From assembly GCA_019113175.1 (NCBI GenBank), contig DXHY01000001.1, positions 57,901 through 121,900 of the forward strand: DNA of 64,000 bases, written 5' to 3'. Positions 34,226 through 41,997 of this stretch are shown here, one piece after another. The stretch is from Candidatus Eisenbergiella stercoravium. GTDB taxonomy: Bacteria > Bacillota > Clostridia > Lachnospirales > Lachnospiraceae. The notes beneath the pieces were generated by a model. It worked only from the letters and a program-made list of their open reading frames with translations, was not told the DNA's origin and ran no database searches. The translations under genes were made by a program, and so were the position numbers. How positions within the stretch are numbered: the stretch's first letter is position 1; each line of letters opens with the position of its first letter.

Positions 34226-35032
34226 TTATTGATTTTCCTGAAATATTTTTTCCTGAAATACTTTTTCAGGAGCACTGCTCTCCGGCCCGGCATCCGGCTT
34301 CCGGCCCTTTCCCTTCGCGATGCGGTACAGCTCCTGAAGCTCTTCCTTTTCCACCAGCCGGTAGTTTCCGGGCTTCAGCCTTCCCAGTGTAATGTTTGCC
34401 ACCCGCACCCGTTTTATACCGGTCACATCCATGCCCAGTGTGCGGCACATCCGCCGGATCTGACGGTTCAGTCCCTGTGTCAGCACGATGCGGAAGGTGA
34501 ATTTTCCCTCCTGCTCCACCCGGCAGGGTCTGGTCTGTACGTTCAGCTCCTTTAAAAACACGCCCTCTGACATTTTCTTCAGAAAAGCGTCGGTGACAGG
34601 CCGGTTTACCCGAACCAGATATTCCTTTTCATGAAAATTGGAGGCGCGCATCAGCGCGTTGATCAGCTCTCCGTCATTGGTCAGAAGCAGAAGCCCCTCC
34701 GAATCCTTATCCAGCCGCCCCGCATAGGTAACCCGGACCGGATAATCCACCACGTCCCGGATGGTTTTTTCCGCGAACCGATCCTTCTCCGTGCAGGTTA
34801 CGCCGACTGGCTTGTAAAAGGCGAGAACCACCTTTTTATCTTTTCGTTCCAGAGGGCGGCCATCCACCGCTACCTCGTCGGACGGCCCCACACGCATACC
34901 CATGTCCGCAGGCCGTCCGTTCACCGTTACCCGTCCGGTTTCGATCATCCGATCGGCCTCCCTGCGGGAACAGATCCCGCAGTCGGCCAGGTATTTATTC
35001 AGTCGTTCCTGTTTTGTATGCTGTTCTGTCAT
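34226..35032 (-). CDS. 23S rRNA pseudouridine synthase (RluF/RsuA type)
   Basis: About 268 residues: an S4 RNA-binding domain (RLNKYLADCGICSRREADRMI) is followed by the synthase core. The catalytic Asp is in YAGRLDKDSEGLLLLTND, and GLNRQIRRMCRTLG is the family's nucleotide-binding motif. RluF (uridine 2604 of 23S rRNA) is the closest fit, RluB/RsuA being alternatives. The C-terminal tail is charged and repetitive (EKVFQEKIFQEN). The ATG at 35032 is chosen, but spacing to the purine-rich stretch is poor for any start here. A hairpin-rich leader lies upstream. Confidence 0.88.
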   Translation of the reverse strand: MTEQHTKQERLNKYLADCGICSRREADRMIETGRVTVNGRPADMGMRVGPSDEVAVDGRPLERKDKKVVLAFYKPVGVTCTEKDRFAEKTIRDVVDYPVRVTYAGRLDKDSEGLLLLTNDGELINALMRASNFHEKEYLVRVNRPVTDAFLKKMSEGVFLKELNVQTRPCRVEQEGKFTFRIVLTQGLNRQIRRMCRTLGMDVTGIKRVRVANITLGRLKPGNYRLVEKEELQELYRIAKGKGRKPDAGPESSAPEKVFQEKIFQENQ

Positions 35033-35056
35033 TCTGTATTCCATATCCTTTTTAAA

Positions 35057-35215
35057 ATTGCGCTGTGCTCAATCATTATACCACGTGCTCAGGGAAGAAA
35101 GCGACGCCGCAGGCGGCATTTTCTTCACAAGCCGTGGATTGCCGGTATAATCCCTGCGAAGCAGGGCGGCACGATGAGATCGTGCCGGATTGCGCTGTGC
35201 GCAATCATTATACCA
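35057..35215 (-). repeat. Hairpin cluster flanked by a 27-base direct repeat (copy 4, before the pseudouridine synthase gene)
   Basis: A 27-base direct repeat with one mismatch brackets the cluster (35057-35083 and 35189-35215). Each copy contains the minus-strand extended -10-like TGGTATAAT. Between them are GCCGC/GCGGC (35106-35117), CCCTGC-GAA-GCAGGG (35152-35166) and GGCACGAT-GAG-ATCGTGCC (35168-35186). GATTGCGC with its complement (35188-35206) overlaps the second copy. No reading frame is supported here. The arrangement looks like a small repeat unit or duplicated promoter-leader. Confidence 0.7.
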
Positions 35216-35244
35216 GCTCCGCGGTTGTAAATCCAGAAGATTGT

Positions 35245-35730
35245 TTAACGTATCATACCGCAGGCAATTCTCTCTCCCGCATCTCCGGCGGGCTGACTGC
35301 GGTAATCATCCGGCATGGAATGAATGATTACCGTTTTCCCGGGAAGCTCATCAGGCAGGAAGCGTTCCGTATAGAAGGCCAGCCAGGCCTTTCCTCCGGC
35401 TGATTCCAGAACAGGCATATCTCCGGCATGCGCCGGATGGGGACAGGAGGCGGGATTGTAATGCCCTTTCGCTTCGGCAAATGGCTCGGCCGCCGTCCCG
35501 CTGCAGGACGGCCCTTCATGGATATGGAAACCGAAAAAGGCGGTTTTGCATGGTCCCTCCGCCTGCGGCAGGCCGCAGATATCCGCCAGCACCACCGTCC
35601 CGTTCTCAAACGGATAAAAGGTCACAAGGCCGCGGATCTCCGGATATTTATCCGAGCCCTTCATATCCGCGCCTGCCGCCGGCTGTTTCGTGAGAAATTT
35701 CAGCATGCTGTCCGTGAGAAGTCTGATCAA
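35245..35730 (-). CDS. Cu/Zn superoxide dismutase-like protein
   Basis: The 161-residue protein has the SodC metal ligands: FHIHEGPSC (two Cu ligands), KGHYNP (bridging His), CPHPAHAGDMPVL (Zn site) and IIHSMPDDY (last Cu ligand), with GDAGERIACG at the end. No signal peptide is visible, unlike most bacterial SodC, so it may be cytosolic. Superoxide dismutation is expected if metal is loaded. The start is a TTG at 35730 supported by AAGGAG six bases upstream; an ATG eight codons later lacks one. Copper enzymes are uncommon in strict anaerobes. Confidence 0.82.
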   Translation of the reverse strand: MIRLLTDSMLKFLTKQPAAGADMKGSDKYPEIRGLVTFYPFENGTVVLADICGLPQAEGPCKTAFFGFHIHEGPSCSGTAAEPFAEAKGHYNPASCPHPAHAGDMPVLESAGGKAWLAFYTERFLPDELPGKTVIIHSMPDDYRSQPAGDAGERIACGMIR

Positions 35731-35875
35731 TTTTTTCTCCTTTCTGAAGCGTCAGATTCGCATCCTGTTTTCATTGTGCAGGCGAAAATACCGCGTTTCC
35801 TGCGCTTCGAACAGTTCTTTCTCTGTTTATGATATGAGTCCGGAGAAGAAAATGACAGAGGCTGGCGGAAAACGT

Positions 35876-35904
35876 TTGTATCAGGGAAGGAACTCTGCTA
35901 TAGT
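35876..35904 (+). promoter_or_regulatory. Promoter of the sugar acetyltransferase gene
   Basis: TTGTAT and TATAGT are separated by 17 bases, ending about 85 bases before the start codon at 35990. Confidence 0.7.
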
Positions 35905-35989
35905 AGGGCCAGAGAAAGGCTTTCCGTTCCTGTGCGTGAGGATGGCAGGTTTCCCGCAGAGGGCAGAAAATACAACTGGAGAAAAAATT

Positions 35990-36589
35990 ATGAATAAGAA
36001 GAGACCGGAAATTCCAACAGACTGCCTGTTTCAGGCATGCTATAATCCAGAGCTGGAAGAGGAAATCAGAAAATGCAAGGAGAAATGCTATCAGTTTAAC
36101 CGGCTCAGTCCCAATGACCGGGATGGTCAGCAGAAAATCCTGGAAGAACTGCTGGGAGGCATGGGCGAAAATGTGGTATTTACCCCGCCCTTCTGGTGCG
36201 ATTACGGCTATCATATTTTTGTGGGGGATTTCTTTTACGCAAATCATAATCTTGTGATCACGGACGGGGCAGAGGTTCGGTTTGGAGATCATGTTTTCAT
36301 CGCGCCGGACTGCTGCATCACCACCGCAGAGCACGCGATTGACCCTGAGCAGCGTAAGGCTGGCATGGAGGTGGCAAAGCCGGTCTGCATCGGAAATAAT
36401 GTATGGATCGGTGCAGGCTCCACCATTCTGGCCGGCGTCACCATAGGGGACAACTCCGTTATCGGGGCAGGCAGTGTGGTTACAAAAGACATTCCGGCAG
36501 GGGTTGTCGCTTTTGGCGTTCCCTGCCGGGTTATGCGGGAAATCACGGACGCAGACCGATACCGCTATCCCCTTTATCAGCCGCAATAA
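35990..36589 (+). CDS. Sugar O-acetyltransferase (maltose/galactoside acetyltransferase type)
   Basis: This 199-residue protein has an N-terminal helical cap (ELEEEIRKCKEKCYQFNRL). A left-handed beta-helix of hexapeptide repeats follows ([57 protein letters not shown]). It ends with FGVPCRVMREI, as in MaaA/LacA/NodL. The His in TAEHAID is the catalytic base. It acetylates sugar hydroxyls from acetyl-CoA as a trimer. The GGAG eight bases before the ATG at 35990 sets the start. A second family member lies at 40261-40902. Confidence 0.93.
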   Translation: MNKKRPEIPTDCLFQACYNPELEEEIRKCKEKCYQFNRLSPNDRDGQQKILEELLGGMGENVVFTPPFWCDYGYHIFVGDFFYANHNLVITDGAEVRFGDHVFIAPDCCITTAEHAIDPEQRKAGMEVAKPVCIGNNVWIGAGSTILAGVTIGDNSVIGAGSVVTKDIPAGVVAFGVPCRVMREITDADRYRYPLYQPQ

Positions 36590-36593
36590 GTTT

Positions 36594-37238
36594 TTACAGC
36601 TCTTTTTTCTCATAAAAGGCGATGGACAGCTTCCAGGAAACCACGTAGATCAGAATTGCAAGAGCTGCCAAAAGAAGAGAAACGCCTGCCTGCGGCATAA
36701 AGGCTCCGGTTTCGAGGGCATTTTCTCCGCCGGAAACCTGGATGCTTCCGAATGCGGCGCTCCCGCCGCAGAGCAGGATGATCACGGCAAAATAGGCGAT
36801 CCTCCCTTTTTCCGCGCCGAACCGGAACATGAACGGCAGCGTCGTGGCCGGACCGATCAGTCCCAGAAGAAGGAACATGGCCGCCATGCCGAAAACAGCA
36901 TACAGATCAAAATCGCCCATCCGGAACAGCCCCAGAGCATACAGAAGGGTTGTAATGCAGATCACCGGAAGCTCCCCCAGCAGGCCAATCAGATATTTGC
37001 AGGATACGAACTGCGGGCGGCTGCAGGGGAGTGTTCCGCTGTAAACGTCCCATTTTTCCCGCTCATCGTAGGAAACCAGCGATGCCGGAATCAGTCCCAC
37101 CAGAATGCAGGGATAGGCCAGCAGGAAAAAACTGGAGCCGCTCATCAGAGACATCCCGAAAAATATTACGATAATCAGAAGAAATGCCCCGCAGTATTTC
37201 TCCGACATATACAGATCCTTTAAAAGCAGGCCTTTCAT
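36594..37238 (-). CDS. ABC-2 type transporter permease
   Basis: The 214-residue protein has six predicted helices and an opening GLLLKDLYMSEKY, common to ABC-2 permeases of the YtrC-like/PF13346 kind. SLVSYDEREKWDVYSGTLPCSR is the conserved cytoplasmic loop. It overlaps the ATP-binding gene by four bases, so the two are coupled. With the GntR regulator it forms a YtrA-type export module, often induced by cell-wall-active compounds. The substrate is unknown. Confidence 0.85.
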   Translation of the reverse strand: MKGLLLKDLYMSEKYCGAFLLIIVIFFGMSLMSGSSFFLLAYPCILVGLIPASLVSYDEREKWDVYSGTLPCSRPQFVSCKYLIGLLGELPVICITTLLYALGLFRMGDFDLYAVFGMAAMFLLLGLIGPATTLPFMFRFGAEKGRIAYFAVIILLCGGSAAFGSIQVSGGENALETGAFMPQAGVSLLLAALAILIYVVSWKLSIAFYEKKEL

Positions 37239-38110
37239 GCTGCCATACCTCCTTTGCCTTTGACCATGAAAATGAACAGTTCTTCTATGCTTACCACACC
37301 AAGGTTGAATCCAGACGGGACTGCATCCCTCCGCACGATGGCTTCCACACCGTAGGGGGATTCCCGTTTTCCCAGAACGGCCGAAGGATTCAGCTCAGAG
37401 AGCTGTCCGGCCGTGCAGCGCAGGATTCCGTATTCCTCCAGAAGTACATCCTTTTCCTCACAGAGAAGGAGTCTGCCCTGATGAAGGAAGGCGATATAGT
37501 CACATATTTTTTCCAGATCGCTGACAATATGGGAAGAAATCAGCACCGCGTGGCTTTCCTCTCTGGTAAATTCACCAAACAGCTCCACCACCTCGTCGCG
37601 GACCACCGGGTCCAGACCATTGGTGGCCTCATCCAGAAGCAGCAGCTTCGGATGATGGGACAGAGCCACAGCGATTCCAAGCTTCATTTTCATCCCTCTG
37701 GAAAATTCCTTAAATTTCCGGTCCATGGGAATGGAAAGGCGGCGCAGATACTTTTCATATTCTGCATCATCCCATGTTTTGAAAATTCCCCTCATCACCT
37801 TCCCGATCTGCCCTGCCTTCAGGCATTCCGGAAGGCCGACGTCATCCAGCACAACGCCGATCTCTTCCTTGAGAGAAGACAGATTGCTCTGATTATCCTG
37901 TCCCAGTATGGTGATGGTTCCGCCGTCTCTGTGGATCATATTCAGAAGCAGCTTCATTGTGGTGCTTTTTCCCGCACCGTTCTCTCCCACCAGCCCCATG
38001 ATGCAGCCGCCCGGCAGTGTCAGGTTCAGGTGATCCAGCCTGAAATGGGGATATTTCTTCGACAGGTTTTTGATTTCCAGCGCGTTATATACTTTCATCT
38101 CGTTTTCCAT
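37235..38110 (-). CDS. ABC transporter ATP-binding protein
   Basis: The 291-residue ATPase contains Walker A GENGAGKSTT, signature FSRGMKMKLGIA and Walker B LLLLDEATNGLDPV, with the switch His in ISSHIVSD. The last 75 residues form the accessory region seen in drug- and lantibiotic-exporting ATPases. It powers the neighbouring permease. The start at 38110 is five bases beyond the GntR gene stop; GGAGG lies twelve bases upstream, and an ATG four codons later is possible. Confidence 0.92.
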   Translation of the reverse strand: MENEMKVYNALEIKNLSKKYPHFRLDHLNLTLPGGCIMGLVGENGAGKSTTMKLLLNMIHRDGGTITILGQDNQSNLSSLKEEIGVVLDDVGLPECLKAGQIGKVMRGIFKTWDDAEYEKYLRRLSIPMDRKFKEFSRGMKMKLGIAVALSHHPKLLLLDEATNGLDPVVRDEVVELFGEFTREESHAVLISSHIVSDLEKICDYIAFLHQGRLLLCEEKDVLLEEYGILRCTAGQLSELNPSAVLGKRESPYGVEAIVRRDAVPSGFNLGVVSIEELFIFMVKGKGGMAA

Positions 38111-38114
38111 TGTT

Positions 38115-38489
38115 TTACGAATCCTCCATGATGCAGTTCAGCATGTCGATCAGATCCCGTTTACTCAAATTACAGGTTGCGGCAAGCTGTGTGATCTTTT
38201 CCAGGTACTCTTCGATCTTCCTGAGATTTTCTTCCCTCAGAAGCTCAACATTTTTGGGGGCTACAAAACAGCCCTTGGCGGCTATGGTATAAATGAAGCC
38301 TTCCTTTTCCAGTTCGTCATACGCCCGTTTGGTTGTGATGACGCTGATCCGCAGATCCTTTGCAAGATTCCGGATGGAGGGGAGCGCTTCATCCTCCTGG
38401 AGCGTACCGTTTATGATCTGTGCCTTGATCTGGGAATAAATCTGATCATAGATCGGTGTTCCGCTCTTGTTGTCAATAAAGATGTTCAC
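38115..38489 (-). CDS. GntR-family regulator, YtrA subfamily
   Basis: At 124 residues this is a minimal YtrA-type GntR repressor. The winged helix (PIYDQIYSQIKAQIINGTLQ, IRNLAKDLRISVITTKRAYDELEKEGFIYTIAAKGCFVA) is followed by only a short dimerisation helix pair. Such regulators head ABC exporter operons and repress them until an effector binds. The start is a GTG at 38489 with AAAGGA eight bases upstream. Its own promoter overlaps a strong inverted repeat. A fragment of a homologous gene occurs near 51865. Confidence 0.9.
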   Translation of the reverse strand: MNIFIDNKSGTPIYDQIYSQIKAQIINGTLQEDEALPSIRNLAKDLRISVITTKRAYDELEKEGFIYTIAAKGCFVAPKNVELLREENLRKIEEYLEKITQLAATCNLSKRDLIDMLNCIMEDS

Positions 38490-38515
38490 TCCATCATTCC
38501 TTTCATTTGTTCTTT

Positions 38516-38556
38516 CTGTATATTAACAATATATACAGTATAAACAGTTTTGTCAA
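38516..38556 (-). promoter_or_regulatory. Promoter and YtrA-type operator of the GntR-ABC operon
   Basis: On the minus strand TTGACA (38551-38556) and TATATT (38528-38533) are 17 bases apart. The -10 lies inside a perfect inverted repeat CTGTATAT-N7-ATATACAG (38516-38538), the expected position for autorepression. Confidence 0.85.
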
Positions 38557-38640
38557 TCCCTTTTTTAAATATTTGAAACATTGCTTTCAGGCTTTTTGAT
38601 CCGTGTTCTCCATATATGTTCTCCGGGCCGGAAGCTGAAA

Positions 38641-38688
38641 AACTGAAAACGGGAGAAAATCCCCTCATGACAGGGAATTTTTCTCCCG
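38641..38688 (-). terminator. Terminator of the DUF4405 gene / redox island end
   Basis: Arms CGGGAGAAAA and its near complement (38650-38688) with an inner TCCC/GGGA pair form a long stem. On the minus strand it is followed by GTTTTCAGTTTTTC. The rest of the 349-base gap to the GntR gene (38689-38838) shows nothing else recognisable. Confidence 0.7.
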
Positions 38689-38838
38689 ATAATAAGATAA
38701 TAATCTTGTATCTTTTCGTCTCTTTCAAATACATCCCGATCCGTCGGCAGAAAGACGCCACGGTGGGTGGAACGGTTCAGGACCCGCGGGATGGATACCG
38801 CATTGAAATCCTCTGTGGCTCCTCTCTTTTTTCATATA

Positions 38839-39525
38839 TCAATACTTTTTCCCGGAAAGCTTTCGGAGAGCTCCGGAAGCATAATAAGCCAGGAAGATAA
38901 AGGTTCCCATCATTGACAGATAGTCCAGATAAAACAGGGGGACCGGTTCATTAAAGTCCAGGAAAACAAACTGGGTACGCAGGAACATATAGACAGGGAA
39001 ATCACGCGAAATGAATACGATCAGACCGTAGAGTGCGATTACTGCCCCAACAATGAAAAACGGGATGCTGCCTTTTCCGCTGCGGTACTTCTGTTTTTTC
39101 AATGTCCTTCCCGCAAGTCCCAGGAGCATTCCCCAATGCAGCCCCAGATGCAGTGACATCAGGACGAATCCCCAATGGGATGCCGCGATATGCAAAAGCC
39201 TTGCAAAGGACATTCCGCCATGTATTCCCAGAAAGGCAAATACATGATTGGAGAGCATGATCCCGCTGACCATCAGGCCGATCATGGAAAGGAAAAGCAG
39301 GATATCAGCAATCAGCATAAAAATACGGGATGGGGAATATTTCCCGCGGAACAGATTTTTATGCCAGTTCCCGTTGAGACCGTGATGGACGAGAAACAAA
39401 ATGAACATTGCCGCCCCCGCCCACTCGTGGGCGATATCGCCCCAGAACTGGTAACCCATTAAAAACAGCAGGGTAAGCGTCATCAGGATATCAATCCCTG
39501 TTTTCAGGATCGCTTTTGGTTTCAC
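38839..39525 (-). CDS. DUF4405 family membrane protein, cytochrome b-like
   Basis: The 228-residue protein has about six helices. Paired histidines are spaced as in b-type haem four-helix bundles: HEWAGAAMFILFLVHHGLNG in one helix pair and LLHIAASHWGFVLMSLHLGLH in the next. DUF4405 proteins are thought to be membrane cytochromes, although the haem is not proven here. Directly upstream are genes for a surface flavodoxin lipoprotein and an acetyltransferase. A membrane electron conduit to that flavodoxin is an attractive inference. Confidence 0.75.
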   Translation of the reverse strand: MKPKAILKTGIDILMTLTLLFLMGYQFWGDIAHEWAGAAMFILFLVHHGLNGNWHKNLFRGKYSPSRIFMLIADILLFLSMIGLMVSGIMLSNHVFAFLGIHGGMSFARLLHIAASHWGFVLMSLHLGLHWGMLLGLAGRTLKKQKYRSGKGSIPFFIVGAVIALYGLIVFISRDFPVYMFLRTQFVFLDFNEPVPLFYLDYLSMMGTFIFLAYYASGALRKLSGKKY

Positions 39526-39544
39526 CGCTTCCTCTCCTTCCCCA

Positions 39545-40255
39545 TTATGCCAGGTTCAGGCCGTCGATCCAGGATGCGATCTCTTCTCCTGCGCCATCTA
39601 CACTGCTTCCTGATACATGGAGTCCTTCAAGGATCTCTGCTCCCGGCGCGCTGTCGGACAGCTTATCCAGGCTCCGCCCAAAGCCGCTTCCGCCGCTGGT
39701 GCAGAAGGGAACGAGCGTCTTTCCCGTCCAGTCATAGGACTCCAGGAAGGTGTAAATGATCATCGGCGCGTCTCCCCACCAGTCAGGATACCCTACAAAC
39801 ACCACATCGTAGCTGTCCCAGTTTTCCACCTGGCCTGCGATCTCCGGACGGGCATTATCCGACTGCTCCTGCTGTGCAACATCCAGAAGGGTATCATAAT
39901 CATCCGTATATGGGACCGCAGGTTCGATTTCGAACAGGTCCGCCCCGGTCTCCTCCTGGATCAACTGAGCCATCTGTGCCGTATTGCCCGACCAGGAGAA
40001 ATAAGTTACGATAATGCCGCCGGCATCCTCCGATGTATCCTCCGTTCCGGCAGTAGTCTCAGACTCTTCTGCAGTGCCTGCCGTCTCAGAAGCGGAAGGT
40101 TCTTCCTGCAGAACTGTTTCAGCGGAGACAGATGCGGACTCCGCGGCCGTTGATCCTGCGGTTCCATCCTCGGCCGGCTGCGTGTTCCGGCTGCCGCAGG
40201 CAGCCAGGGATAATACCAATACCATGGATAATAAAACAGATAACATTTTTTTCAT
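39545..40255 (-). CDS. Surface-exposed flavodoxin lipoprotein
   Basis: The 236-residue protein has a lipoprotein signal (KKMLSVLLSMVLVL) with lipobox LAAC and an Ala/Glu/Thr-rich linker of about 60 residues. A flavodoxin domain follows with the FMN-phosphate loop TYFSWSGNTAQ and the ring-stacking segments GYPDWWGDAP and CTSGGSGFG. It is anchored outside the membrane and would cycle FMN electrons there. The ATG at 40255 fits AAAGGA; the upstream ATG is too near. It sits between DUF4405 and acetyltransferase genes. The partner is unknown. Confidence 0.9.
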   Translation of the reverse strand: MKKMLSVLLSMVLVLSLAACGSRNTQPAEDGTAGSTAAESASVSAETVLQEEPSASETAGTAEESETTAGTEDTSEDAGGIIVTYFSWSGNTAQMAQLIQEETGADLFEIEPAVPYTDDYDTLLDVAQQEQSDNARPEIAGQVENWDSYDVVFVGYPDWWGDAPMIIYTFLESYDWTGKTLVPFCTSGGSGFGRSLDKLSDSAPGAEILEGLHVSGSSVDGAGEEIASWIDGLNLA

Positions 40256-40260
40256 GGGGA

Positions 40261-40902
40261 TCATTCCTTTCTTTTTTCATGAGCGGCCTCTTCTATGACG
40301 CCCGGACTATTCTTCTGCGCCATTGGGATGTTCCATTTGAGTATCCTGCAGGGGTTTCCGCAGGCGATGGCGTTGTCCGGAACGGACTCGGTCACCACGC
40401 TTCCCGCACCGATGACCACGTTGTCACCGATGGTAACGCCCGGAAGGATGATGCTGCCTCCGCCGATCCAGGAATAGCTGCCAATGTGTACCGGCACTGC
40501 CTGTGTCTTGACTGCAGCGATCCCGCCAGGCTCATGCCAGAAGCGCTGCGCACCGTCAAGCGCATGAACGGCTGTGTATATCTTTACATCCGGTCCGATC
40601 ATGGTACACTCTCCGATAACGATCGGCGCGGTGTCCAGCAGCGTGCAGTGCATGTTGATAAAACTGTTGTCCGCAAGGTGGATGTTGCATCCATAGTCAA
40701 CATAGATCGGCTGATTCACACGAACATTCCTGCCAGACGTTCCAAGGAGCTCTGTCAAAAGGCGGGACCTCGCTTCAGCATCTCCGGCAGGCAGGCTGTT
40801 GTACTGCCTCATCAGGTCCTTCGCATGGTCCTGCTGTTTTCTGAGCTCCGGGTTTCTGGCGTCATAAATCTGTCCGCTCTGCTTCTTTTCCAGTTCAGTC
40901 AT
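40261..40902 (-). CDS. Sugar O-acetyltransferase, hexapeptide type
   Basis: 213 residues with the maltose-acetyltransferase N-cap ([20 protein letters not shown]) and left-handed beta-helix repeats ([56 protein letters not shown]). It ends with CGNPCRILK. The catalytic His lies in TAVHALD. It is a paralogue of the protein at 35990-36589. It ends six bases before the flavodoxin lipoprotein start and is probably co-transcribed with it. In this redox setting the acceptor could be a sugar or a xenobiotic. Confidence 0.9.
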   Translation of the reverse strand: MTELEKKQSGQIYDARNPELRKQQDHAKDLMRQYNSLPAGDAEARSRLLTELLGTSGRNVRVNQPIYVDYGCNIHLADNSFINMHCTLLDTAPIVIGECTMIGPDVKIYTAVHALDGAQRFWHEPGGIAAVKTQAVPVHIGSYSWIGGGSIILPGVTIGDNVVIGAGSVVTESVPDNAIACGNPCRILKWNIPMAQKNSPGVIEEAAHEKRKE

Positions 40903-41021
40903 TTTTCTGTACCTCAGTTCTTTTTGTCCTTCCTGCTGTATTCCCGTCTTTCACAGCATAAAGGACATTTGAAGGCGATTTTCCTTCCGTTCTTTCTATT
41001 CTTTCATCTGACCGCTCATGG

Positions 41022-41114
41022 TCAGAAATTTTCAAATTCTGCTGCCACATATTCCGGCAAGGTGCGGATGGGAAGATGCTGCGGGCAGACAATCTCGCAT
41101 GATCGTTTTACCCA
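41022..41114 (-). pseudogene. In-frame ferredoxin-like tail after the reductase stop codon
   Basis: The frame of the adjacent aldo/keto reductase continues past its TAA for 30 codons. It spells CEIVCPQHLPIRTLPEYVA and then a TGA. That is the C-terminal end of the [4Fe-4S] tail found in larger (about 370-residue) aldo/keto reductases. Only the last cysteines survive. It is best read as a deletion junction between two reductase genes. Confidence 0.55.
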
Positions 41115-41978
41115 TTACAGGCTGGTCAGTATAGGGTTGTTCAGATAATCATACACCCTCCTGATCTCACTGATCTTCCGGGTGTCCAGCATGGAAGGAC
41201 AGCCCTTATCAAGCGAGGAAATCTTCTCCATATCTTCGTCATCAAGGCTGAAATCCCAGATGTCCAGATTCTCCTTCATCCGCTCTTTGTGTACCGTTTT
41301 CGGGATGACAATGACTCCCTGCTGCACATTCCAGCGAAGGATGACCTGAGCTGGCGTCCTGCCATGCTTTTTTGCGATCCCGGCTAATATCGGTTCGGCA
41401 AACATGCCCTTCAGGCCTTCTGCAAAAGGAGCCCATGCCTCCGGCTGCACCTTCAACTCCCGCATCAGTGAAAGGTCTTTCGCGCGCTGATAATGGGGAT
41501 GGCGCTCGATCTGGTTAATCTGCGGAAGGACCCTGGCGTTATAACACAGGTCCAGCAGCCGGTCCGGCAGAAAATTGCATACGCCGATGGCACGGACCTT
41601 TCCTTCCTGATACAGCTCTTCCAGTGCGCGCCAGGAACCGTAATAATCTCCGAAGGGCATATGGATCAGATACAGGTCCAGATAGGTAAGTCCCAGGTTG
41701 TCTAAAGATTCCCGGAAGGCTTCTCTGGTTTTCTCATATCCCATCTGCTGGATATAGGCTTTGGTCGTGATGAACAGTTCTTCCCTTGGAATTCCACAGC
41801 TTTGAATTGCCCTTCCTACAGCTTTTTCGTTCTGATAGGAGCTTGCTGTGTCGATCATGCGGTATCCGGTGGAAATGGCATCTTTTACGACTTTCTCGCA
41901 GGCTTCCTCCGGGATCTGAAAGACCCCGAACCCTTCCATCGGCATCATTACTCCGTTACTTAATCTGACTGTTTCCAT
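41115..41978 (-). CDS. Aldo/keto reductase (AKR5/DkgA-YtbE type)
   Basis: The 287-residue NADPH-dependent reductase has GYRMIDTASSYQNEKAVGRAI (catalytic Asp and Tyr) and LFITTKAYIQQ (Lys). LYLIHMPFGDYYG supplies the His, and IPKTVHKERMKENLDIWDF is the NADPH-phosphate-binding motif. The family reduces small aldehydes and ketones such as methylglyoxal or 2,5-diketogluconate. AGGAGG lies ten to eleven bases before the ATG. It belongs to the redox island. Confidence 0.92.
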   Translation of the reverse strand: METVRLSNGVMMPMEGFGVFQIPEEACEKVVKDAISTGYRMIDTASSYQNEKAVGRAIQSCGIPREELFITTKAYIQQMGYEKTREAFRESLDNLGLTYLDLYLIHMPFGDYYGSWRALEELYQEGKVRAIGVCNFLPDRLLDLCYNARVLPQINQIERHPHYQRAKDLSLMRELKVQPEAWAPFAEGLKGMFAEPILAGIAKKHGRTPAQVILRWNVQQGVIVIPKTVHKERMKENLDIWDFSLDDEDMEKISSLDKGCPSMLDTRKISEIRRVYDYLNNPILTSL

Positions 41979-41997
41979 GATGAACAGGCCTCCTTTA

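Noticed and set aside
38486..38761. 91-codon minus-strand frame upstream of the GntR gene
   Set aside because: It runs through the terminator hairpin and the promoter/operator, has no ribosome binding site and no family likeness.
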